DNA from: Euryarchaeota archaeon UBA91
GTDB taxonomy: Archaea > Thermoplasmatota > Poseidoniia > Poseidoniales > Poseidoniaceae
Assembly: GCA_002499705.1 (NCBI GenBank)
Contig: DAMU01000007.1
Span: 1 to 12,851, forward strand
Direction of reading: 5' to 3'
DNA length: 12,851 nt
A program made the position numbers and the translations under genes. The notes under the pieces were generated by a model. It saw only the letters and a list, made by a program, of their open reading frames with translations, searched no databases and was not told the DNA's origin. Each line of letters opens with the position of its first letter. Positions within the stretch are counted from its first letter, which is position 1. Shown one piece after another: positions 1 to 7,172 of the stretch.

Positions 1-11
1 CGTAAGGCCAA

Positions 12-1739
12 TCACGAATGCGTGAGGATGAGAGTTGTGTTGTCAATGACTCGAGCATAACCGATTCTTTCAATTTGAACCATGGTGCCATTCGGGTAGG
101 TGTGATTCTCAAGAAGTCCTTCATACCGATTGAGTTCACCATCCTCGGCGGCGATGAGCGTGGCTTTCTTAGCCCCTGTGTCGGATAACCAGTGAACGAT
201 TGGCCTTCGGTCATTTCGTTCAACAGAGCCAAGTTGCGCCATACGTGGTTGAGCGTCACTGTCAAGAATCGAAATATTTGCAAAGCCCTTCAGCCGTAGT
301 TCAGATTGTGCCAAGTCTTGTTCCTCAATCCAGATTGACTGATTTGAAACATCAAAACTTCGCATACCTCGGTTTGGATGGTTTGGGTGTACTTCCACGT
401 TAACAATGTTTGAATGTTCTCCTTTGATTTTCAAGTTAACCGGTTTTCGAACAAAGGATAGCCGTGGTGCATCGTCATCAATGCTTTTGGTATTATGAGA
501 ATACAATGTTGAAAGAGGAACTGAAATATCCTTTTGCGTAATTCCTAATTCAACCCAAAAGTCACGTAAAGCAGCAGCAGTAATTCCCGTTTTACGAAGT
601 GCACTTAGGGTTGGGAGTCTTGGATCATCCCAACCTTTGAACAGTCCTGATTCGATATCTCGACGCATTTGAGAAGTTGAAAAACCACCCCATTCGTGGA
701 CTTTTACTCTTCCCCAATACATTGTTTCTGGGTAAGTCCAACCGAAGTGCTCATACAGCAAAGTTTGTTTTCGCGTTGAATCCATCAAATCCTTTCCTCT
801 GATGATATGTGTTACACCCTGAACGTGGTCTTCAACTGCACTTTGGAAGTCAAGCAGTGGCCAAACACGGTATTTGGAGCCAATTGATGGACGAGGGTGT
901 GGATGCTCTGCGGTATTCTGAATTCTTAATGCTGGCCAATCGCGTAGTGCAGGATTTTTCAAATCCATTGCGGTTTTTACTCGAACGACTGCATCACCTG
1001 GAACAAATGTACCGTCATTCATTTTCTCCCACAGTTCAAGATTGAGACTGACTTCATTCGAACGGCATGGGCATTCGGTTTTGCTGACACGGAATGCTTT
1101 GAATTCTTCTCCACTGCACTGGCAAACATATCCGAAGTTTCGTTCAAGCATCTTCACAGCATGCTCGTAATAATGTGGCATTTGCTCACTCGCGATTACA
1201 ACCCGATGAGGTTTGAATCCAAGCAACCATTCTGCTTCTTCAGGAATTTGAGTGTATGCAGATGGCAGAGGCGGTTTAACCACCGTATCGGTGTCATCGA
1301 AACGGAGAATCAATTCTCCATCCCACTCTTTAGCGTAACTTCCATTGATGACAATTCCTCGAGCGTGGCCAAATGAGAGAGGCCCGTTTGGGTTCGGTGC
1401 AAATCGAAGAACAACCTTTCCTTTCACCGCATTTTTAAGTTCAGGAAGACCTTCTCTGCGTTCCTTCTTCTCTCGTTTTTCCAAAAGATGTGGTGCTTCA
1501 GCCTCTAAGATTTTTTGAAGTGCCGCCACGCCTTGTTCGGAAGCCATTTTATTGGCTTCTGCAACAGCTTTGGCTATCAATGGTGAAATGATTTTTCCAT
1601 GTTGACGCAGGTCACTTCTCGACCCCATTAATCGTCCAATGACTGAGCCAGGTGCTGCCTTTCCTTCATATTCAATGGCATTTTGTAAAGCAAGATGCCT
1701 GAAGGATGCGAGCGTTTCTTCATCTGGGGTCCAGGTCAT
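12..1739 (-). CDS. gltX: Glutamyl-tRNA synthetase, archaeal type
   Basis: Class I aminoacyl-tRNA synthetase that charges tRNA with glutamate in the cytoplasm. Archaeal enzymes are commonly non-discriminating and also feed the Glu-tRNA(Gln) amidotransferase route; that part is family knowledge. Numbering here is from the chosen ATG (575 aa). A helical N-terminal extension of about 100 residues carries the archaeal LQNAIEYEGKA motif. The HIGH-type motif is SFGHARG near residue 122. Two CxC pairs (CQC and CPC, residues about 206-225) look like the zinc site. The KMSKS-equivalent loop reads GGFSTSQMRRDI near residues 351-362, followed by GWDDPRLPTLSALRKTGI. The beta-rich anticodon-binding half follows. 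The ATG at 1739 has an AAGGA eight bases upstream. A TTG at 1787 (16 residues longer) and ATGs at 1772 and 1748 are alternatives. It is the last gene seen after the 803-aa gene and rnhB. The Gln in the loop, where relatives usually have Lys, is unusual. Confidence 0.95.
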   Translation of the reverse strand: MTWTPDEETLASFRHLALQNAIEYEGKAAPGSVIGRLMGSRSDLRQHGKIISPLIAKAVAEANKMASEQGVAALQKILEAEAPHLLEKREKKERREGLPELKNAVKGKVVLRFAPNPNGPLSFGHARGIVINGSYAKEWDGELILRFDDTDTVVKPPLPSAYTQIPEEAEWLLGFKPHRVVIASEQMPHYYEHAVKMLERNFGYVCQCSGEEFKAFRVSKTECPCRSNEVSLNLELWEKMNDGTFVPGDAVVRVKTAMDLKNPALRDWPALRIQNTAEHPHPRPSIGSKYRVWPLLDFQSAVEDHVQGVTHIIRGKDLMDSTRKQTLLYEHFGWTYPETMYWGRVKVHEWGGFSTSQMRRDIESGLFKGWDDPRLPTLSALRKTGITAAALRDFWVELGITQKDISVPLSTLYSHNTKSIDDDAPRLSFVRKPVNLKIKGEHSNIVNVEVHPNHPNRGMRSFDVSNQSIWIEEQDLAQSELRLKGFANISILDSDAQPRMAQLGSVERNDRRPIVHWLSDTGAKKATLIAAEDGELNRYEGLLENHTYPNGTMVQIERIGYARVIDNTTLILTHS

Positions 1740-1802
1740 GGGGCTCATCCTTCCCTGCGGCCTTTGCTTCATCAACTGCTCGCTCAAAGTCTTCGATGAT
1801 TG

Positions 1803-2525
1803 TCAAAAAAGCGTTTTTTGCTGTCCATCTTTGTATGTTCTTTTGGGCGGGTCCACTCCATATTTCTCGTTCCATGCTCTTGTGACTGTTTTCCACGACC
1901 ATCGAAGTGCAGGATGCGGTTCTGAATCAACAAGTAGATTTGGTAAAGCCGCTTTGGTATTGGGGTCGCTCGGATAACCAGAACCCAACGGTATCCCTAC
2001 ATCCTGTGAAATCTGTTCGATTCTGTTATCCCGTTCAACCTTGGCAAGAATACTTGCCATACCAACAATCGGAAAAGTAGCATCTGCTTTGTGTTCAGAG
2101 TGAATTGTTGAATCCTTCCAAGGCCATTGAGGTAAGCGTGCAGCAATCCGGTCAGTGAAACGCTGCTCGTTGACATCGCATGCATCATTGATGACGTGAA
2201 CAGGTTGGTCGACTTGTTGACGGATTTGTATCAGTGCTTCAGCAAAAAGTTCGACCTCCAGCAGATTAAGTCCGGTCGTCTGAACTCCGTTGTCAACGCG
2301 CGCAGGTCCACATTTAATGAGTGAATATTTCCAGCCGCGTTGATTGGATTGCTCGTGAAACCAGTCAACCAATTGCTTCCGCTTTTTATCCGTCAAATCC
2401 TTTGAATCCTTCACACCATGTCGTACTAAGATTTCAAGGTCAGCAGTTGGAAGAGCGACAGCACCGACCACTAATGGTCCAAGGACGGGACCTCTGCCAG
2501 CTTCATCTACACCAACTGTCCACAT
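1803..2525 (-). CDS. rnhB: Ribonuclease HII
   Basis: Endonuclease that cuts the RNA strand of RNA-DNA hybrids and removes single ribonucleotides and primers from DNA. It is 240 aa, a normal archaeal size. The acidic active site is complete: D7 and E8 in GVDEAGRG, D114 in VINDACD, and D148 in HKADA. The family stretch GMASILAKVERD (155-166) and the archaeal GSGYPSDP ending (181-188) are present. The protein stops at GQQKTLF, which resembles the first half of a PCNA-interacting motif. The ATG is fixed by an AGGTGA ribosome-binding site four bases upstream that overlaps the stop of the preceding 803-aa gene. Eight bases separate those two genes, so co-transcription and translational coupling are likely. 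gltX follows downstream. Confidence 0.95.
   Translation of the reverse strand: MWTVGVDEAGRGPVLGPLVVGAVALPTADLEILVRHGVKDSKDLTDKKRKQLVDWFHEQSNQRGWKYSLIKCGPARVDNGVQTTGLNLLEVELFAEALIQIRQQVDQPVHVINDACDVNEQRFTDRIAARLPQWPWKDSTIHSEHKADATFPIVGMASILAKVERDNRIEQISQDVGIPLGSGYPSDPNTKAALPNLLVDSEPHPALRWSWKTVTRAWNEKYGVDPPKRTYKDGQQKTLF
1804..1820. repeat. Perfect A/T-rich palindrome at the end of rnhB
   Basis: Six A's and six T's flank a GCG core, closed by an outer C-G pair, giving a seven-pair stem with a three-base loop. It encodes the last residues of RNase HII (KTLF) and its stop. On the minus strand it gives a run of six T's, the type of sequence that can promote archaeal transcription termination. It lies 65 or more bases before the preferred gltX start. 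It may be only a codon-level coincidence. Confidence 0.3.
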
Positions 2526-2529
2526 GTAT

Positions 2530-2535
2530 TCACCT
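2530..2535 (-). promoter_or_regulatory. Ribosome-binding site of rnhB, overlapping the upstream stop codon
   Basis: On the minus strand AGGTGA lies four bases before the rnhB ATG and matches the archaeal 16S 3' end. Its first two bases belong to the TAG stop of the 803-aa gene. This layout suggests that ribosomes finishing the upstream gene re-initiate on rnhB. Confidence 0.7.
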
Positions 2536-4945
2536 AAATGTCAAATTCATCTTCGGATGGCAGGGTCGCAGATTTTGATTCCTTTGAAATCTTAACTGAT
2601 GTATCGTTTTGAAGAGCAGCGTTTTCCTTATGAGGTTTCGAGACATCCCCTGATTTTATATCATCGAGAAGCGAATCGGCAGATGAGCGTAACTCATTGG
2701 AACTGTGAAAATTAAGCACTGTTGAGGCCGCTTGCGTAAGTTCTGGATGAACTGGTTCACTGGCAGTTTTGTAGGAACCGGCTCGATTTTGGAATGCCTC
2801 TTGAAAGTCCTCGGAACGAACTTTCATCCTCAAATCCTCTTCAACTGGAATCTCTTTTTCATTGAACTTTTCCATCCAATTCTCCACCGCTTCCGGCTCT
2901 TTCTTTTGATACATCGCTTCCCTTTGTTTTTGCTCAAGGTTCCGCTGGTTTCGTGCAACTATCGATTTGAAAATAACGACAAATGAGAAGAAGACTGCAC
3001 ATATCATCAGGAACCACGCCTGGAAAATCGCCCATCCGGTAGAGAGCAGTTCGCTAAATTCAATGGAGTTATCAACAGATTCTTGTTGCCATTCCATACC
3101 CTTGTAATCAGCCTGACTGGTGTGGACAAACTGTGTACTCGGTTCAAATTGAGATCGTACTGTTGTGTTGACCCATACCGTCCCATTGCTCTGCTGGTCA
3201 GCTGGCAACTCTACCCACGCACGAACAGTGAAATTGTAGCCGATTGGGATGTCACTGACCTCAAAGGAACGGGGGAACTCAACATCTTCTTCAAACACTG
3301 CAATGGCTGGAGGCATAAACGACATTTGAGTGGAGTGTGATGATTGAAGTTGAACCAATAAACCGTCGGCAGTATTCCCTTCGTTGCGCAGTGTCATCGC
3401 AATTGAAAGGCGTCCTTGGCTGTCGATCTCTTCGATGACATCTGTGAACACCCACTGGATGACTGGAGCTATTTTTACAGGAACACGAACACTTTCAATT
3501 ACCGTGTTTGTGTTGAGTAGCTTGATTTCAACAACCACATCTCCCAATTCAAATGCATAGGCCGAAGTGTTTGCAGTGACCGTGAGTAAGTCGAGTTCAA
3601 TCATACTGTTCGGTCCCAGTTCACTGGATGAAGTCAACAGTTCGACATCGACAAATTGAGGGCTTTCAACAACTTCGAAACTGTAACTGTCAAATGCATT
3701 ACCCGTATTTTCAACAGAAATTTGAGCTCCACATGATGTGCCTGGTAGAAGCGATTGACATGAGTCGGTCAAGAGTTGGACAGTACCGCTTCTTTGCCAA
3801 TCAATCGATGCACCTACGTCAATAGTTTGCATTCGTACTTTGGCGCCGTTAGCAAAAACTCTCAATCGAATATCAACTTCTCCGTTGTATTCAACCGGTG
3901 CTTGGAATCCAATTTCAACAGTTCTCGATTCATTGGGTTGCAGTGTAATATCTTCTAACCCTCCGAAAAGTGCAATTGTCCAACCCTCGCAAACAAGTCG
4001 GTCGTCAATAGAAATCTCTTCAATCGGTGTTCCATCTGCAGAAATTGCTTCCAGAGTAATGTTGAGATTATTTGGCGTATTGCCATTGTTTCTTAGCAGC
4101 ACGGGAAGTCTGTCATTTCCACCTGGCTCGAGTAAAAGGTCTGCTCCTGCCTCATCGATTGTGACGTTGTAAAAATCATTCATAAGCAAATCAAATGACC
4201 ATTGTGAAATAGCTCCATCGATGCTTGAGACCGCCTTCAGTTGGAACCGAGGGCCTGTATTAGACAGCGGTAAACCATCGACAATTGGAGGGACATCAAT
4301 CCACAAGAAGACATAGGTTAGACCGTCTGGCTGAACTGTTTCATACGCATTCACCCCCTCTGTTGAATTCATTGACCATCCCCAATTCCACCCGGTTTGA
4401 GAATAGAGATTGAACATGATGTCGTCGGGTAATGTTGCATTATTGGTAATATTCATCGCCACTGAAGTCCGAGTACCTGGTGTGACGATGAACGATGAAA
4501 CACCACTAACACCGAAATTGAGATTTGAATAAGGTGCTACACGAACTTGCAAACTTTCTAATTGAAACCAAGATTGATTGCTCTCCGAAGTGAAGTTCAA
4601 TTCCAAGTTGTAGTTTCCAAAATTTGCATTCGAATCTGCAGTTAAATTGAATTTTACTTGTCGTAAATATCCGCTTTCCACAAATTGGGTGCAGGGGAGG
4701 CCAGTTGTAGTCAATCCTTCAATTTCAGATTCAACTTGAAAGGAAAATGTTTCATCATTTTCGCCAATGTTATGGAGCGTCAAAAATACCTCAATAAGTT
4801 CTTCTCGATGTACTGTTACTTGCTCCAGTCCGATGACATCAAGTTCACTTTGCCTTGATTCAATTGAGGTTGAATCTGCACCAGCCCCTGCAAAAGAAAG
4901 AGTGGAATGCATCAGGATGAGCATTACAATCACCACTCTGCGCAT
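2534..4945 (-). CDS. Secreted, membrane-anchored multi-repeat Ig-like (CARDB/NEW3-like) protein
   Basis: 803-aa protein of unknown function. Residues 1 to about 21 form a signal peptide (MRR, then a VVIVMLILM core, then SFAGAGA). Residues about 25-630 are extracellular and beta-rich, with about five related units. Each opens with a phrase such as LLRNNGNTPNNLNITL (283-298) or ISVENTGNAFDSYSFEV (409-425). Unit starts are near 46, 154, 272, 399 and 507. This is the pattern of CARDB/NEW3 beta-sandwich domains. Many N-x-S/T sequons suggest glycosylation. C396 and C405 could form a disulfide. One membrane segment spans about 638-661, followed by RNQR and a charged, probably disordered cytoplasmic tail of about 140 residues that begins with a likely coiled stretch. 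This predicts an S-layer-exposed anchor, adhesin or sensor stalk, but the role is not established. It is the first gene of the unit with rnhB and gltX. No clear ribosome-binding site precedes its ATG. Confidence 0.85.
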   Translation of the reverse strand: MRRVVIVMLILMHSTLSFAGAGADSTSIESRQSELDVIGLEQVTVHREELIEVFLTLHNIGENDETFSFQVESEIEGLTTTGLPCTQFVESGYLRQVKFNLTADSNANFGNYNLELNFTSESNQSWFQLESLQVRVAPYSNLNFGVSGVSSFIVTPGTRTSVAMNITNNATLPDDIMFNLYSQTGWNWGWSMNSTEGVNAYETVQPDGLTYVFLWIDVPPIVDGLPLSNTGPRFQLKAVSSIDGAISQWSFDLLMNDFYNVTIDEAGADLLLEPGGNDRLPVLLRNNGNTPNNLNITLEAISADGTPIEEISIDDRLVCEGWTIALFGGLEDITLQPNESRTVEIGFQAPVEYNGEVDIRLRVFANGAKVRMQTIDVGASIDWQRSGTVQLLTDSCQSLLPGTSCGAQISVENTGNAFDSYSFEVVESPQFVDVELLTSSSELGPNSMIELDLLTVTANTSAYAFELGDVVVEIKLLNTNTVIESVRVPVKIAPVIQWVFTDVIEEIDSQGRLSIAMTLRNEGNTADGLLVQLQSSHSTQMSFMPPAIAVFEEDVEFPRSFEVSDIPIGYNFTVRAWVELPADQQSNGTVWVNTTVRSQFEPSTQFVHTSQADYKGMEWQQESVDNSIEFSELLSTGWAIFQAWFLMICAVFFSFVVIFKSIVARNQRNLEQKQREAMYQKKEPEAVENWMEKFNEKEIPVEEDLRMKVRSEDFQEAFQNRAGSYKTASEPVHPELTQAASTVLNFHSSNELRSSADSLLDDIKSGDVSKPHKENAALQNDTSVKISKESKSATLPSEDEFDI

Positions 4946-5038
4946 AAACTGTCCACATCATTCAGCACTTCAACGTCACTCCACGTATGCATCACAATGT
5001 TTGGTAGTCTTCATCAAGCAGTGGAATCTCGGAGTGCC
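4946..5038. promoter_or_regulatory. Divergent intergenic region with presumed promoters both ways
   Basis: These 93 bases lie between two divergent genes and must hold the promoter for the 803-aa gene unit (minus) and probably that of the 125-aa gene (plus). No convincing TATA box was found on either strand. The call rests on gene arrangement only. Confidence 0.35.
5031..5036 (+). promoter_or_regulatory. Ribosome-binding site of the 125-aa gene
   Basis: GGAGTG sits just upstream of the ATG at 5039 and matches the archaeal anti-Shine-Dalgarno sequence at GGAG. It decides the start codon. The reading frame stays open upstream to 4907, but that part would overlap the divergent gene and has low-complexity composition. 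Confidence 0.5.
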
Positions 5039-5416
5039 ATGGCACCCTTTTGGCCCTTCAGTAAAAAGAAAGAACCCGAGATGCTTGATGAGCCCGAACC
5101 TCAAACGGTTGTTTACCGAAAAGGTGCGGTTGAAACCCAAGAAGTATTAGCGGATAATTCTCACCGTGAATCAGTTGACTACAAAGCAGCAGTTTCTCTT
5201 TTTGGTAATGGAGAAGCGACTGTTAAGCGTGCCGAAGAACAGTCGCAATATTATGAGGGTATTGTCGATTCAGCAGTGCCAGTCGCTACCGCCCCTGAAT
5301 ACACTTGGATTCACCATACAGATGGTTACCACTACAAGCAATTTACAAACGGTGCTTTTGATGCTCAGCCACACCGGAAAAATCAGGACGGAACCTATAC
5401 GCCTCATCAATCTTAA
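5039..5416 (+). CDS. Hypothetical 125-residue soluble protein
   Basis: I do not recognise a family. The start MAPFWPFSKKK is aromatic and basic, followed by an acidic, proline-rich stretch (EPEMLDEPEPQ). A helical middle of about residues 45-75 includes AAVSLFGNGEATVKRAEEQ. The C-terminal 40 residues are rich in His, Tyr and Asp-Gly turns (YTWIHHTDGYHYKQF, then DGTYTPHQS), suggesting a small beta-hairpin module. There is no signal peptide, membrane segment or Cys. The short hydrophobic-basic N-terminus might touch the membrane, which is speculation. A ribosome-binding site and a start that fits the space between neighbours support a real gene. It diverges from the 803-aa gene and converges on pheT, with both stop codons sharing TTAA at 5413-5416. 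It is probably transcribed alone. Confidence 0.7.
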   Translation: MAPFWPFSKKKEPEMLDEPEPQTVVYRKGAVETQEVLADNSHRESVDYKAAVSLFGNGEATVKRAEEQSQYYEGIVDSAVPVATAPEYTWIHHTDGYHYKQFTNGAFDAQPHRKNQDGTYTPHQS

Positions 5417-7161
5417 ACTGGATCAGTCAATACAGATTGCAGAGCAGAAATATCAAATTCTGCACCGTTCAAAGGGACACTCAGTTCATACTGGTGGCTC
5501 ACTGAAGGGTCCATCTCTCCAAAGCAACCAACATGAACACCAGCAATAACGACCTTTGCACCTCGTCCTGAAAGCCACGGTCCCATCTTCCCGCTCAACG
5601 GTTCAATGGAATATTCTGTGGCGCCAAGATCATTCAAGAGGGATTGAATTCGGCCACGAACAGCAGCAAATCCTCCGCCTTGTTCAGCGACGAGGAATGC
5701 GAAGCGTTCGCTGTTCGAGTGGTTTCGGATGACCGTCCCCAATTCATACACTGCTTGAGGTAAGTCATGATGACGGTTTGAAGCCATCAATCGAAACAGT
5801 CCAGGCAAGAGGTATTGTCGAAGCAATGTGTGTTCAATTGTAATAGGATTTGTAATTCGCGTAACTTCGCCCATTGGAGGCCAACGCATTGCTTCAAATT
5901 GGTCAAAATCATTTGATAATGTGAGGGATTGAATCTGCATGAGGCCCAAGCCCTGAAGAGACTCTCTCAAACGTCGACGAATGTGGTTATCTTTCCGGGG
6001 TATTGCGGTTAAAGGTGCCTTAGGGACATCAGCCCCGAGATCCTCATAGCCATGCCCAATGGCGACATCTTCAACCAAATCTACAGGATGGAGGATGTCG
6101 AATCGCCACCGTGGCATTGCGAATGTGAGGACGACATCGCCTTCTATGATGTCCGACATTTTCGTCACCGAAGAGGCAGTCGTTTCAGTAGCCTCTTTGC
6201 GGCCAAGATACTGCCCACCCATTCGGTTTATCGCAGTTGAGATTTCCTCATCGGTTAGTCTACGGCCAAGTAATCCATCGAGCAATCGTTCAGTGACCTG
6301 GTGTTCGAGTGGGCTGGATTGAGGCATTTGTTCCACTTTGCCATCAAATCCTGTGACCTCAACTGATTCAATACGACCGCCTCGCTCGGCCAGTTGCAGT
6401 GCAATGAGCATCAGGCTTGATTCACAGGCTCGTCGATCCCAACCGGTTACATCAATGAAAAAATCATTGGTTGTATGACTCACAGTCGTTTGATTTCCGT
6501 TGATGATCGGAGGGAAAGAAAGCACTTCGTTGTTTGAATCAAAAATAATTGGATATGCGTTCATGTCTTTCAGTAAATGTGCATAATCAACGCCCTTTGG
6601 ATGGCTGGTGAGTATTTCTTCAAGCGTCATCTTTTTCTCACTCGCCAGCGGGGTAAATGCTGTCGAATGCGGGACTGCCTTCACGTGGAATGGAGGAGCG
6701 ATTTTCGAGAGGTCATGAACACCAATTGATGCTCTTCTTCGACCTCTTCCTAAAGCGAAGTGCAACTTTTCTTGATGGTCCATGAGTGCTTTGATGAATT
6801 CGTTTTTCTCTTCACTTGAGTTTCCAGTTTGCACATCACGAACAATTGCTCCTAAAATTACAGGTCTGATTTGTTCGAGTTCAGGGTCAACAGTCATCTT
6901 AACTGAGCCAGGTATAACCTCAAGTTCGGGTTCACTTTTTGATCCATGTAAGAATGGGCGAATAGCCTTAGCGAGTGTCTCGCCCGACAAAAGGTCTGGG
7001 CGATCTGGAAATATTTCAATATCCAATGTCTGCTCATCACATGTGTCAATATCCGTACCAAGCAAGGGTAATTGGTGTGCCATTTTTTCAACATCATGTT
7101 GTAATCCGTGACGAGACAAAAGTTGTCTCAATAATTTTTGTTGAATCGAAATTGTCGGCAT
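5413..7161 (-). CDS. pheT: Phenylalanyl-tRNA synthetase beta chain, archaeal/eukaryotic type
   Basis: Beta subunit of the (alpha-beta)2 PheRS that charges tRNA(Phe) in the cytoplasm; the catalytic alpha subunit (pheS) is not in this window. It is 582 aa, the short archaeal form without the bacterial N-terminal EMAP-type tRNA-binding domain. Visible blocks are FPDRPDLLSGETLAKAIRPF (51-70); the B3/B4 editing-domain signature GRGRRRASIGVHDLSKI (138-154); the B3/B4 end PIIFDSNNEVLSFPPIING (204-222); the B5 domain around VTERLLDGLLGRRLTDEEI (289-307); and the pseudo-catalytic core from MPRWRFDILHPVDLVEDVAI (349-368) to the C-terminus. The start is supported by an AAGGTGA ribosome-binding site overlapping the stop of the GXGXG gene nine bases upstream, so the two genes are probably co-transcribed and coupled. 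The 3' end overlaps the convergent 125-aa gene by three bases. Confidence 0.95.
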   Translation of the reverse strand: MPTISIQQKLLRQLLSRHGLQHDVEKMAHQLPLLGTDIDTCDEQTLDIEIFPDRPDLLSGETLAKAIRPFLHGSKSEPELEVIPGSVKMTVDPELEQIRPVILGAIVRDVQTGNSSEEKNEFIKALMDHQEKLHFALGRGRRRASIGVHDLSKIAPPFHVKAVPHSTAFTPLASEKKMTLEEILTSHPKGVDYAHLLKDMNAYPIIFDSNNEVLSFPPIINGNQTTVSHTTNDFFIDVTGWDRRACESSLMLIALQLAERGGRIESVEVTGFDGKVEQMPQSSPLEHQVTERLLDGLLGRRLTDEEISTAINRMGGQYLGRKEATETTASSVTKMSDIIEGDVVLTFAMPRWRFDILHPVDLVEDVAIGHGYEDLGADVPKAPLTAIPRKDNHIRRRLRESLQGLGLMQIQSLTLSNDFDQFEAMRWPPMGEVTRITNPITIEHTLLRQYLLPGLFRLMASNRHHDLPQAVYELGTVIRNHSNSERFAFLVAEQGGGFAAVRGRIQSLLNDLGATEYSIEPLSGKMGPWLSGRGAKVVIAGVHVGCFGEMDPSVSHQYELSVPLNGAEFDISALQSVLTDPV

Positions 7162-7165
7162 AGTA

Positions 7166-7172
7166 TCACCTT
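7166..7172 (-). promoter_or_regulatory. Ribosome-binding site of pheT, overlapping the upstream stop codon
   Basis: On the minus strand AAGGTGA lies four bases before the pheT ATG, with its first two bases inside the TAA stop of the GXGXG gene. Spacing and overlap are the same as at the junction before rnhB, which supports translational coupling as a habit of this genome. Confidence 0.7.

Noticed and set aside
1720..1902. Open frame on the minus strand across the rnhB-gltX junction with a helix-like translation
   Set aside because: It overlaps the well-supported ends of both genes in another frame, and it has no start signal or family match.
4907..5038. Upstream extension of the 125-aa gene
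   Set aside because: The frame is open, but it would overlap the start of the divergent 803-aa gene. The ATG at 5039 has a ribosome-binding site, and the extra sequence is low-complexity Ser/Thr/His.
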